Source of the DNA: Streptomyces sp. S.PNR 29
Lineage (GTDB): Bacteria; Actinomycetota; Actinomycetes; Streptomycetales; Streptomycetaceae
DNA: 64,000 nt
Direction of reading: 5' to 3'
Assembly: GCF_030386795.1 (NCBI RefSeq)
Contig: NZ_JANUQM010000003.1
Location: 248,001-312,000 of the forward strand
Within the stretch, counting starts at the first letter, position 1. The number at the start of each line of letters is the position of its first letter. Made by a program: the position numbers and the translations under genes. Below the pieces are notes generated by a model. It searched no databases. It saw only the letters and a program-made list of their open reading frames with translations, and was not told where the DNA came from. Positions 43,784 to 51,780 of this stretch are shown here, in pieces.

Positions 43784-44902
43784 TCAGTGCGGCAGCGTCG
43801 CCGGGCTGCCGCCGTTGGCCTCGTAGCCCGCGACCGCCAGGGCCCGGTAGACCGCGAACTCCGCGGCCGGGTCCGGGGACAGGGTCCAGGGCAGGGCGCC
43901 GACATGGCCGTCGACGTGTATCAGCTGGTGCATGGCCTCCGCCCAGCGCTCGGCGCGGACCAGGAAGAAGACCAGGAGGTGGCGGACGTGTGCGAGGATC
44001 GGGTCGTCGGGGCGGGCCGAGTGGACCGCGTGCAGCGCGCCGTGGATGGCCTTCGAGACGACCTCGCTCTGGTAGAAGCCGCTGACCAGGTTCACCTCGG
44101 GCAGGTGCTCGAAGACCGCGAAGAGCGGCATCGCGGCCAGCAGCGAACCCCGGGGGGCGCGGGCCGCCGCGGCCTCCGCGAAGGAGTACGCCAGCTCACG
44201 CGAGCCGTGCCACTTCTCGCACCAGAAGTGCAGGGCGGCCAGATGCGCCCCCATGTGGTGCGGGGCGCGGTCCAGGATCTTCAGCCACAGTTGCTCGAAG
44301 TCCTCGCGCGGGTAGGCGAGGCCGCGGGCCACGGAGAGCTCGATGATGTACGGGATCGGGTCGCCGGGGGCGAGCAGCGCCGCGTCGCCGCACGCCGCCT
44401 TCGCCTCCTCCATGATGATCCGGAACTCGTCCGTGCCGGGCGTCGACGTACGCCACGCCTGCTGCACCAGGAACTCGGCGTGCACCGCCGCGCCGCCCGC
44501 GTCCTTGGGCGCCTCGGTCCGCCACACCCGCAGCCACTGCCCGCCCGGCGTCTCGCTCACCCCGCCGGGCCGCTGCTGCAGCTCCAGCGAGGCGGCGCCC
44601 GCGAAGGCCTGCACACGCTGCCAGCGCAGCTCGCCCTCCGCCTCCGTGCCCGCGAGAAGCTGAGCGGCGGCCTTGTAGTCCTGTGTGCGCTGCACCAGGT
44701 CCAGCACGTCCAGCAGGTCCTGGTCGGGACCGGGCATGCGGACGTCCAGCTCCTCCGTGGGCGCGAAGCCGTAGTTCGCCGGGTCCGCGGCGTCCGGGTG
44801 ACCCGGCGGAACCTGCTCGATCATGCCGCGCCTGCGCCGCAGGAAGGGAAGCAGCACGAAGCCGAGCATGACCAGCGCCATCAGGACCCAGAGAATCTCC
44901 AT
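43784..44902 (-). CDS. Membrane-anchored helical-repeat protein of unknown function
   Basis: 372 residues. One N-terminal transmembrane helix (ILWVLMALVMLGFVLLPFL) then RRRRG as a stop-transfer, followed by a soluble cytoplasmic part of TPR-like helical pairs (LLDVLDLVQRTQDYKAAAQLLAG, EFLVQQAWRTSTPG, HVRHLLVFFLVRAERWAEAMHQLIHVDGHVGALPW). I do not recognise a named family. The gene is divergent from metB, with 141 bases between starts. Confidence 0.75.
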   Translation of the reverse strand: MEILWVLMALVMLGFVLLPFLRRRRGMIEQVPPGHPDAADPANYGFAPTEELDVRMPGPDQDLLDVLDLVQRTQDYKAAAQLLAGTEAEGELRWQRVQAFAGAASLELQQRPGGVSETPGGQWLRVWRTEAPKDAGGAAVHAEFLVQQAWRTSTPGTDEFRIIMEEAKAACGDAALLAPGDPIPYIIELSVARGLAYPREDFEQLWLKILDRAPHHMGAHLAALHFWCEKWHGSRELAYSFAEAAAARAPRGSLLAAMPLFAVFEHLPEVNLVSGFYQSEVVSKAIHGALHAVHSARPDDPILAHVRHLLVFFLVRAERWAEAMHQLIHVDGHVGALPWTLSPDPAAEFAVYRALAVAGYEANGGSPATLPH

Positions 44903-45043
44903 GTCACAAGCGAACCAGACCGCGCCGACAATTGGCCAACCTGGTCGGCGGACCTGTGGAAAACTCCTCGGTGTTCGTGAGAACGCCCAGCTCGTCCGTC
45001 ATGAGCCGCCGCCGACCCCGCGGGCGCACTACCCTCGGTGCCC

Positions 45044-46198
45044 ATGAGCGACAGGCACATCAGTCAGCATTTCGAGACCCTCGCGATCCACGCGGGCAAC
45101 ACCGCCGACCCCCTCACGGGCGCGGTCGTCCCGCCGATCTACCAGGTCTCGACCTACAAGCAGGACGGCGTCGGCGGCCTGCGCGGCGGCTACGAGTACA
45201 GCCGCAGCGCCAACCCGACCCGCACCGCCCTGGAGGAGAACCTCGCCGCCCTGGAGGGCGGCCGCCGCGGCCTCGCGTTCGCGTCCGGACTGGCGGCCGA
45301 GGACTGCCTGTTGCGTACGCTGCTCAGCCCCGGCGACCACGTGGTGATCCCCAACGACGCGTACGGCGGCACGTTCCGCCTCTTCGCCAAGGTCGTCGCC
45401 CGGTGGGGTGTGGAGTGGTCGGTGGCCGACAGCAGTGATCCCGCCGCACTGCGGGCCGCCATCACCCCGAAGACCAAGGCAGTGTGGGTGGAGACCCCCT
45501 CCAACCCGCTCCTCGGCATCACCGACATCGCCGCCGCCGCTCAGATCGCCCGGGACGCCGGCGCCCGGCTCGTCGTCGACAACACCTTCGCCACGCCGTA
45601 TCTGCAGCAGCCGCTCGCGCTCGGCGCGGACGTCGTCGTGCACTCCCTGACCAAGTACATGGGCGGCCACTCCGACGTCGTCGGCGGCGCGCTGGTCGTC
45701 AACGACCAGGACCTGGGCGAGGAGCTCGCGTTCCACCAGAACGCGATGGGCGCGGTCGCCGGGCCCTTCGACTCCTGGCTGGTGCTGCGCGGCACCAAGA
45801 CCCTCGCGGTGCGCATGGACCGGCACAGCGAGAACGCCACCAAGATCGCCGACATGCTGACCCGGCACCCGCGCGTGACGCGTGTCCTGTACCCCGGGCT
45901 GCCCGACCACCCCGGTCACGAGGTCGCCGCCAAGCAGATGAAGGCGTTCGGCGGCATGGTGTCCTTCCAGGTCGAGGGCGGCGAGGAGGCCGCCGTCGAG
46001 GTCTGCGACCGCGCCAAGGTGTTCACCCTCGGCGAGTCCCTGGGCGGCGTCGAGTCGCTGATCGAGCACCCCGGACGCATGACGCACGCCTCCGCGGCCG
46101 GCTCCGCCCTGGAGGTGCCCGCCGACCTGGTGCGCCTCTCCGTGGGCATCGAGAACGTCGACGACCTCCTGGAGGACCTGCAGCAGGCGCTCGGCTAG
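45044..46198 (+). CDS. metB: Cystathionine gamma-synthase/lyase-type PLP enzyme
   Basis: 384 residues, ATG 45044. PLP-binding landmarks of the Cys/Met metabolism family: YEYSRSANPTRTALEENLAALEGG, the Schiff-base Lys in VHSLTKYMGGHSDVVGG, and the AITPKTKAVWVETPSNPLL stretch. Replaces the acyl group of O-acyl-homoserine with cysteine, or cleaves cystathionine in reverse transsulfuration; both activities are found in close relatives. Cytosolic. No other methionine gene is adjacent. Confidence 0.93.
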   Translation: MSDRHISQHFETLAIHAGNTADPLTGAVVPPIYQVSTYKQDGVGGLRGGYEYSRSANPTRTALEENLAALEGGRRGLAFASGLAAEDCLLRTLLSPGDHVVIPNDAYGGTFRLFAKVVARWGVEWSVADSSDPAALRAAITPKTKAVWVETPSNPLLGITDIAAAAQIARDAGARLVVDNTFATPYLQQPLALGADVVVHSLTKYMGGHSDVVGGALVVNDQDLGEELAFHQNAMGAVAGPFDSWLVLRGTKTLAVRMDRHSENATKIADMLTRHPRVTRVLYPGLPDHPGHEVAAKQMKAFGGMVSFQVEGGEEAAVEVCDRAKVFTLGESLGGVESLIEHPGRMTHASAAGSALEVPADLVRLSVGIENVDDLLEDLQQALG

Positions 46199-46200
46199 GT

Positions 46201-46261
46201 CGTGTCCGCACAGTCCCGTCGTCCGCCCGGAGGGCGGGGCAGGCGGGACTGTGCGGACACG
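46201..46261. terminator. Long inverted repeat after metB
   Basis: An 18-bp perfect stem (46201-46218 with 46244-46261) with an inner CCGCCC/GGGCGG hairpin in the loop, starting just two bases past the metB stop. It probably terminates metB and, from the other side, the small membrane-protein gene. Confidence 0.75.
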
Positions 46262-46281
46262 GCCTGGCCCGCGGCCCCGGT

Positions 46282-46530
46282 CTACCAGCCCGTCAGCGGT
46301 GGAGTCGTCTCCGAGGGCGTCTCCACCCAGGGCCGGGCCGTCACCGCCCACACCACGAACGCGACGGTCGCGGCGAACAGCAGCAGCCACATCAGGCGGC
46401 GGGCGAGGGTCCTGCGCCGCAGCATGCGGCCGCCCCGGCGCACGGCGTCCGCGTACAGCTCGGGCGGCACCCGCGCCGCCCCCTCCTCCAGGATCCGCCG
46501 GACGCTCGCCTGCCGCTGACGCTCGTTCAT
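46282..46530 (-). CDS. Small single-pass membrane protein next to a sigma factor gene
   Basis: 82 residues: a soluble Arg-rich head (RQRQASVRRILEEGAARVPPELYADAVRRGGRMLRRR), a transmembrane helix (LMWLLLFAATVAFVVWAVTA) and a short extracytoplasmic tail. It starts 37 bases downstream of the sigma-factor stop. Possibly an anti-sigma or accessory protein, but it lacks the zinc-binding His-Cys motif of ZAS anti-sigma factors. The head alone could bind a sigma factor. Function inferred from position only. Confidence 0.75.
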   Translation of the reverse strand: MNERQRQASVRRILEEGAARVPPELYADAVRRGGRMLRRRTLARRLMWLLLFAATVAFVVWAVTARPWVETPSETTPPLTGW

Positions 46531-46567
46531 GCCCGCCTCCCACCGCCGGCTCGGTGCGTCGCCGGCC

Positions 46568-47071
46568 TCACGACGCCGCCACCTCGGCCCCCGCCACCGC
46601 CGGTGCCGGCCCGCGCGGCGGATGCAGCAGAGTCGATGTCGCCCGGTCGCAGATCGCCCGGACGCGTTCCTTCGGCAGGCCCAGCAGCGCGGCCGCCTGC
46701 TCCTCGGCGACGCCCTCGTACAGCCTGAGGACCAGGATCAGGCGTTCCTGCGGGCTGAGCCGGGCCAGCGGGCTCGCCGGGTGGGGGCGGGCCCGGCCGA
46801 AGCCGCCGTACCGGTGCCAGGACTCGCGCGCGAAGCGGCCGGCCAGATACTGGCGGGCGCGGTCGTACGGGTCCTCGCCGCGCAGCCGGTCCCAGCACGC
46901 GTACGTGTGGGCGAGGGCCAGCGTCAGCAGCCGCCGCGCGCGCGGGTTGTCCTCCGGCGCCTCGGCCGTGAGCAGCGTGGCGGCATGCAGCAGCCGCCCC
47001 GCCGCGCCGGCGACGAACGCCTGGAACTCCCGGGCGCGGCGGGCGCTCTGGAACGCCTGACGTCGTCGCAC
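46568..47071 (-). CDS. Sigma-70-like factor with degenerate region 2
   Basis: 167 residues, GTG start. The C-terminal third is region 4 (RLSPQERLILVLRLYEGVAEEQAAALLGLPKERVRAICDRATSTLL), a good helix-turn-helix. The N-terminal part resembles SigE-family ECF region 2 (FQAFVAGAAGRLLHAATLLTA, LTLALAHTYACWDRLR) but lacks the usual EDLVQ acidic core, so core-polymerase binding may be altered. Followed by the small membrane protein. Regulatory role likely, target unknown. Confidence 0.75.
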   Translation of the reverse strand: MRRRQAFQSARRAREFQAFVAGAAGRLLHAATLLTAEAPEDNPRARRLLTLALAHTYACWDRLRGEDPYDRARQYLAGRFARESWHRYGGFGRARPHPASPLARLSPQERLILVLRLYEGVAEEQAAALLGLPKERVRAICDRATSTLLHPPRGPAPAVAGAEVAAS

Positions 47072-47154
47072 CGTGCCTCCCCCCTCGGGGCCGAAACCGT
47101 GTACGACTGGGACCCGGTCTCATATGAGGCCGGAGGTGCCCCGGAGGTCAAGGG

Positions 47155-47679
47155 TCAGGAGGCCGGCTGCGCCTCCGGGCCCGGTACGCCCTGGGCCGTC
47201 ATACGGGCGGACAGGGCGCTGTTGAAGCGCGTGAGGAGGCTGCAGAACGCCTCGCGCTCTTCCGGGGCCCAGTCCTGTGTCAGCTCGGCCATCAACTGAC
47301 GCCGGGAGGAGCGCACCTCCTCCAGCCGCGACAGGCCGCGCGGGGACAGCTGGAGCACCACCGCCCGCCCGTCCTCGGGGTGCGAGGTGCGCTTGACGAG
47401 CCCGGTGTCGACGAGCGGCGCCACCTGACGGGTGACCGTCGACGAGTCGATCCCCATGCTCGCGGCGAGCGCCTTGACGCCCATCGGGCCCTCTTTGTCG
47501 AGGCGGTTGAGCAGCAGATAAGCGGCGCGGTCCATGGAGTTGCGCACCTGCCCGACCCCGCCGAGCCGGGTCTGTTCGGCACGGCGTGCGAACACCGCCA
47601 CCTCGTGCTGCAGCGTGTCGAGAAGACCGGTGTCACCGACGGTCGTCATGTCCATCGACATTTCAGGTGTAGTGGGCAT
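47155..47679 (-). CDS. MarR-family transcriptional regulator
   Basis: 174 residues from ATG 47679. Winged-helix core: MDRAAYLLLNRLDKEGPMGVKALAASMGIDSSTVTRQVAPLVDTGLVKRTSHPEDGRAVVLQLSPRG, with the MarR wing Asp-Gly-Arg. No Cys in the sensing region, so not an OhrR-type peroxide sensor. MarR genes often sit beside their targets; the divergent neighbour is ilvA, but its promoter shows no evident palindrome. The frame extends to 47763 without family resemblance. Confidence 0.92.
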   Translation of the reverse strand: MPTTPEMSMDMTTVGDTGLLDTLQHEVAVFARRAEQTRLGGVGQVRNSMDRAAYLLLNRLDKEGPMGVKALAASMGIDSSTVTRQVAPLVDTGLVKRTSHPEDGRAVVLQLSPRGLSRLEEVRSSRRQLMAELTQDWAPEEREAFCSLLTRFNSALSARMTAQGVPGPEAQPAS

Positions 47680-47823
47680 GGCCGGGGGCTCACTTCGTGG
47701 AGGGCTGCATGGTTGGGGGACAGGGTACGCGGCTGGGAGGCAGGTCGTACCAGGGCTGCGCAATCCGGTCTCGGAGGTTGGTCACCGCGGTCGTTCCCGC
47801 CTGTGAACTGCGATGCTTGAGTC

Positions 47824-49053
47824 ATGAGCTACAGCACGGCTGACTCCTTGCGGCCCGTCACCCTCGACGACGTGCGTGGCGCCCAGAAGATGCTGTCGGG
47901 CGTGGCGCGGGTGACGGCGATGGAGGGCAGCAGGCATCTGTCCCAGCTGATCGGCGCGCCGGTGCACCTGAAGTGCGAGAACCTCCAGCGGACCGGCTCG
48001 TTCAAGCTGCGCGGCGCGTACGTCCGTATCGCCGGGCTGCTGCCCGAGGAGCGGGCCGCCGGCGTGGTCGCCGCGAGCGCCGGCAACCACGCGCAGGGGG
48101 TCGCCCTCGCGTCCTCGCTGCTCGGCGTCCACTCCACGGTGTTCATGCCGAAGGGCGCCCCGCTGCCGAAGATCAGCGCCACCCGGGACTACGGCGCGGA
48201 GGTGCGCCTGCACGGCCAGGTGGTCGACGAGACGCTGGCCGCCGCGCAGGAGTACGCGGCCGAGACGGGCGCGGTGTTCATCCACCCCTTCGACCATCCC
48301 GACATCATCGCGGGTCAGGGCACGGTCGGCCTGGAGATCCTGGAGCAGTGCCCCGAGGTGCGCACCGTCGTGGTCGGTATCGGCGGGGGAGGGCTGGCGG
48401 CCGGGATCGCGGTCGCGGTGAAGGCGCTGCGGCCCGAAGTGCGGATCGTGGGCGTGCAGGCGCAGGGCGCGGCGGCGTATCCGCCCTCGCTGGCGGCCGG
48501 GATGCCCGTCGCGATCGAGAATCCGGCGACGATGGCCGACGGCATCAAGGTCGGCCGGCCCGGCGACGTTCCGTTCGGGATCGTCGGCACTCTGGTGGAC
48601 GAGGTCCGCACGGTCACCGAGGACGAGCTGTCCACCGCGCTGCTGTTGTGCCTGGAGCGCGCCAAGCTGGTGGTCGAACCGGCCGGGGCGAGCCCGGTCG
48701 CGGCGCTGCTGAGCGAGCCCGGGGCTTTCGAGGGCCCGGTCGTCGCGGTGCTGTCCGGCGGCAATGTCGACCCGGTGCTGATGCAGCGCGTGCTGCGGCA
48801 CGGCATGGCCGCGCAGGGCCGCTACCTGGCTGTCCGGCTGCGGCTGACGGACCGGCCGGGCGCGCTCGCGACGCTTCTCGGGGTGTTGTCGGTGGTCGAC
48901 GCCAACGTCCTCGACGTGAGCCACGTCCGAACCGATCCACGGCTCGGGCTCGCGGAGGCGGAGGTCGAGCTGCACCTGGAGACGAAGGGCCCGGCGCACT
49001 GCGCCGAGGTCGGCCAGGCCCTGCGGGACGCGGGCTACACGATCATGGACTGA
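47824..49053 (+). CDS. ilvA: Threonine ammonia-lyase (biosynthetic/catabolic) with C-terminal ACT domain
   Basis: 409 residues. PLP Lys in GSFKLRGA, the Gly loop GIGGGGLAAG that binds phosphate, and the NHAQGVA motif. The C-terminal ~80 residues (LRLTDRPGALATLLGVLSVVDANVLDVSHVRTDP) form an ACT domain, giving feedback control, typically by isoleucine. It converts threonine to 2-oxobutanoate, the first step to isoleucine. The single ACT domain and length match the type found in actinobacteria. Divergent from the MarR gene. Confidence 0.94.
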   Translation: MSYSTADSLRPVTLDDVRGAQKMLSGVARVTAMEGSRHLSQLIGAPVHLKCENLQRTGSFKLRGAYVRIAGLLPEERAAGVVAASAGNHAQGVALASSLLGVHSTVFMPKGAPLPKISATRDYGAEVRLHGQVVDETLAAAQEYAAETGAVFIHPFDHPDIIAGQGTVGLEILEQCPEVRTVVVGIGGGGLAAGIAVAVKALRPEVRIVGVQAQGAAAYPPSLAAGMPVAIENPATMADGIKVGRPGDVPFGIVGTLVDEVRTVTEDELSTALLLCLERAKLVVEPAGASPVAALLSEPGAFEGPVVAVLSGGNVDPVLMQRVLRHGMAAQGRYLAVRLRLTDRPGALATLLGVLSVVDANVLDVSHVRTDPRLGLAEAEVELHLETKGPAHCAEVGQALRDAGYTIMD

Positions 49054-49069
49054 GGCGACCGTATGACGA

Positions 49070-49108
49070 GGCCCCCGGCGTCCGGCGGTGCACGCCGAGC
49101 CGGGGGCC
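49070..49108. terminator. Terminator between ilvA and greA
   Basis: GGCCCCCGGC (49070-49079) pairs with 49099-49108, and an inner CGGCG/CGCCG stem fills the loop. It ends both converging genes. Confidence 0.75.
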
Positions 49109-49130
49109 GGTCAGACAGACGGCAGGCGGA

Positions 49131-49628
49131 TCAGCCGTCGTACGGCTCGGCCTTCAGGATCTTCACCGAGGCCTTCTTGCCGTTCGGCAGCTCGTACTCC
49201 GCGTCCTCGCCGACCTTGTGGCCGATGACGCCGGTGCCCAGCGGGGACTGCGGGGAGTAGGTCTCGATCTCCGCGCTCGCGTACTCGCGGGAGGCGAGCA
49301 GGAAGGTCAGCGTGTCGTCCTCGTCACCGTCGAAGGCGATGGTCACGACCATGCCGGGCGCCACCGCACCGTTCGCGGCCGGCGGCTCACCGACCTTGGC
49401 GTTCTCCAGGAGCTGGGTCAGCTGGCGCACACGGAGCTCCTGCTTGCCCTGCTCCTCCTTGGCCGCGTGGTACCCGCCGTTCTCACGCAGGTCGCCCTCC
49501 TCGCGCGCGGCCGCGATCTTCGCGGAGATCTCCGCACGCGCGGGACCAGTAAGGTACTCAAGCTCAGCCTTGAGCTTGTTGTACGCCTCCTGGGTCAGCC
49601 AGGTGACGTTCTCGCTGGTCTGGGTCAC
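49131..49628 (-). CDS. greA: Transcription elongation factor GreA
   Basis: 165 residues from GTG 49628, with GAGGAG seven bases upstream. N-terminal coiled coil (WLTQEAYNKLKAELEYL ... RAEISAKIAAAREEGDLRENGGYHAAKEEQG) carries the tip acids Asp and Glu of EGDLRENG that stimulate transcript cleavage. The C-terminal FKBP-like domain follows (SPQSPLGTGVIGHKVGE). It restarts backtracked RNA polymerase. Slightly longer than E. coli GreA, as usual in actinobacteria. The ATG further upstream (frame to 49658) is not needed. Confidence 0.96.
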   Translation of the reverse strand: MTQTSENVTWLTQEAYNKLKAELEYLTGPARAEISAKIAAAREEGDLRENGGYHAAKEEQGKQELRVRQLTQLLENAKVGEPPAANGAVAPGMVVTIAFDGDEDDTLTFLLASREYASAEIETYSPQSPLGTGVIGHKVGEDAEYELPNGKKASVKILKAEPYDG

Positions 49629-49821
49629 AGGTGCTCCTCGTAGGTACTGGGAATACAAAGCATCGCCCTACCCAGAAGCATGTTCCTTCACGGATGGGCG
49701 AAACCACGAGCCTAACAATTCAGTGGCGGAAGGGGGAGGACATAAGCCACCAGAATCACGTCAGCGCAGGTGAGGGGCTACGTATTGCGGGCGACACCGG
49801 TGCGGCACCGGGCCCTGGGAC

Positions 49822-50220
49822 TCAGTCGGCGTGGCAGCCGAGCAGCTCCCCCGTGGTGCCCGGGGCCTTCGTACGGAGCGTGACGACCTTGTCGATGTGC
49901 GTGGCGTCCCCGCCGAAGCGGAAGTCGGCCCGGCCGACCTCGGAGCCGTCCTCCGCCTGGGAGCGCAGGGTGCAGTAACCGCTGACGCCGGCGTCCTTGC
50001 GGATGTCCAGGTGGATCTTCACCGCGTTCTTCGAGGTGTCGAAGCTGATCACCTCGCCGCTGATCTTGTTCTGGCCGACGTGGTGGTACCCGAAGTAGCC
50101 GATCACTCCGAGCAGCGCCACCGCGAGCACGGCGCCGACGACCTTGAGGGTGCGGTCCGCGCGCTCGTCCGAGGAGCGGCCGTAACGGCCCTCGGGCGTC
50201 CGCGTGCTCACCGTGCTCAT
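49822..50220 (-). CDS. DUF4307 membrane protein
   Basis: 132 residues. A basic N-terminus with GRYGRSSDERADRTLK, one transmembrane helix (VVGAVLAVALLGVIGYFGYHHV), and an extracytoplasmic beta domain with a pair of Cys (GYCTLRSQ..ELLGCHAD) that may be disulfide-linked. It is the DUF4307 family, regularly found beside mca in actinobacteria; the divergent mca gene starts 149 bases away. Function unknown, but the conserved link with mca suggests thiol or cell-surface chemistry. Confidence 0.88.
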   Translation of the reverse strand: MSTVSTRTPEGRYGRSSDERADRTLKVVGAVLAVALLGVIGYFGYHHVGQNKISGEVISFDTSKNAVKIHLDIRKDAGVSGYCTLRSQAEDGSEVGRADFRFGGDATHIDKVVTLRTKAPGTTGELLGCHAD

Positions 50221-50369
50221 GATCGTCCTCTCGGCAGGGGCCGAACGGATGTCCCGAAAGGGACCCCGGAGTCCGGCTCCGGAATTATTCGCCCCCCGAT
50301 TCGGTCACTATAGAAGGCGCCGATTGCGCCGACCGACACAGGGGCGCCTACTCACTTGAGGATTGAGTC

Positions 50370-51254
50370 TTGACTGACCAGCTGCGACTGATGGCCGTCC
50401 ACGCCCACCCCGACGACGAGTCGAGCAAGGGCGCGGCCACCATGGCGAAGTACGTGTCCGAGGGGGTGGACGTGCTGGTCGTGACCTGCACGGGCGGGGA
50501 GCGCGGTTCCATCCTCAATCCGAAGCTGCAGGGCGACAAGTACATCGAGGAGCACATCCACGAGGTACGCAAGAAGGAGATGGACGAGGCCCGCGAGATC
50601 CTCGGCGTCAAGCAGGAGTGGCTGGGCTTCGTCGACTCGGGCCTGCCCGAGGGCGACCCGCTGCCGCCGCTCCCCGAGGGCTGCTTCGCCCTGGAGGACG
50701 TCGACAAGGCGGCCGGCGAGCTGGTGAAGAAGATCCGCTCGTTCCGCCCGCAGGTGATCACGACGTACGACGAGAACGGCGGCTACCCGCACCCCGACCA
50801 CATCATGACCCACAAGATCTCGATGGTGGCGTTCGAGGGCGCGGCGGACACCGAGAAGTACCCGGAGGAGGAGTTCGGCCCGGCGTACCAGCCGCTGAAG
50901 CTCTACTACAACCAGGGCTTCAACCGCCCCCGCACCGAGGCGCTGCACCAGGCGCTGCTGGACCGCGGCCTGGAGTCGCCGTACGGGGAGTGGCTCAAGC
51001 GCTGGGCCGAGTTCGGCCTCAAGGCGGAGCGCACGCTCACCACGCACATCCCGTGCGCCGACTTCTTCGAGATCCGTGACAAGGCGCTGATCGCGCACGC
51101 CACGCAGATCGATCCCGACGGCGGCTGGTTCCGGGTGCCGATGGAGATCCAGAAGGAGGTCTGGCCCACGGAGGAGTACGAGCTCGCCAAGTCCCTCGTG
51201 GACACCTCCCTCCCCGAGGACGACCTCTTCGCGGGCATCCGCGACAATGCCTGA
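50370..51254 (+). CDS. mca: Mycothiol S-conjugate amidase
   Basis: 294 residues, TTG start 50370. LmbE-like zinc hydrolase: the metal motif AHPDDE is at residues 12-17, a second site has PHPDHIMTH. It cleaves S-conjugates of mycothiol to release GlcN-Ins and a mercapturic acid, a detoxification step unique to actinobacteria that use mycothiol. Length and the Mca-specific YGEWLKRW segment exclude the related MshB deacetylase. Its stop overlaps the next gene's start. Confidence 0.95.
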   Translation: MTDQLRLMAVHAHPDDESSKGAATMAKYVSEGVDVLVVTCTGGERGSILNPKLQGDKYIEEHIHEVRKKEMDEAREILGVKQEWLGFVDSGLPEGDPLPPLPEGCFALEDVDKAAGELVKKIRSFRPQVITTYDENGGYPHPDHIMTHKISMVAFEGAADTEKYPEEEFGPAYQPLKLYYNQGFNRPRTEALHQALLDRGLESPYGEWLKRWAEFGLKAERTLTTHIPCADFFEIRDKALIAHATQIDPDGGWFRVPMEIQKEVWPTEEYELAKSLVDTSLPEDDLFAGIRDNA

Positions 51255-51507
51255 CATGAGCGCAAGCGCAAGCCTGGCAATGACACACCTCGTCACCCTC
51301 GCCGAGGTCGACGAGGACAAGGTCACCCCCGGCGTCCTCGGTTTCATCGTCTTCGCGGTGATGGCACTGGCGGTGTGGGGCCTGATGAAGTCCATGAACC
51401 GGCACATGGGCAAGGTCGACTTCGAGGAGACGCCGCAGGACGACGCCGGCGGCTCCGGCAAGGGCGACACCAAGGCCTCCGGCCGGGTCGAGCCGCAGCA
51501 GGGCTGA
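51247..51507 (+). CDS. Small membrane protein coupled to mca
   Basis: 86 residues. ATG 51247 lies eight bases inside the end of mca, so the two are translationally coupled. One transmembrane helix (GVLGFIVFAVMALAVWGLM) is followed by a basic then acidic, Gly/Lys-rich cytoplasmic tail. A frequent neighbour of mca in Streptomyces as I remember. No known activity; possibly tethers a partner at the membrane. Confidence 0.82.
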   Translation: MPDMSASASLAMTHLVTLAEVDEDKVTPGVLGFIVFAVMALAVWGLMKSMNRHMGKVDFEETPQDDAGGSGKGDTKASGRVEPQQG

Positions 51508-51533
51508 CAGCGCGGCGCCGGTCTGCCCGTCCC

Positions 51534-51700
51534 TCACCGGCCGTGGTCGGCGAGGGACAGCGGCAGCTGCGCCGTCTCCGGGCCCAGAGGGTCGGAGTGG
51601 GCGTCGCGCGGCGCCGCCATCTGCGACGGCCCGCATCGAGTCCACGGTGAACGGCCGCTCCGGCGGCTCCGGCGTGCTCCGGCCCAGCGTGACGGGCTCC
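51534..51700 (-). pseudogene. Possible degraded gene 3' remnant
   Basis: Reading the minus strand, one frame gives a proline-rich run with EEPVTLGRSTPEPPERPFTV and an adjacent frame gives AHSDPLGPETAQLPLSLADHGR before a TGA at 51534-51536. The two halves look like one low-complexity C-terminus broken by a frameshift. No start or upstream body is present. Weak case; the 273-base gap between the mca partner and the TPR protein otherwise holds nothing. Confidence 0.25.
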
Positions 51701-51780
51701 TCGGGCCGCCCCGCGTGGCCTCGGCGCCATCACGGTGCGCGGTGACCCGGTCACATGCCCGGATCGCGGAACGCGTGTCG

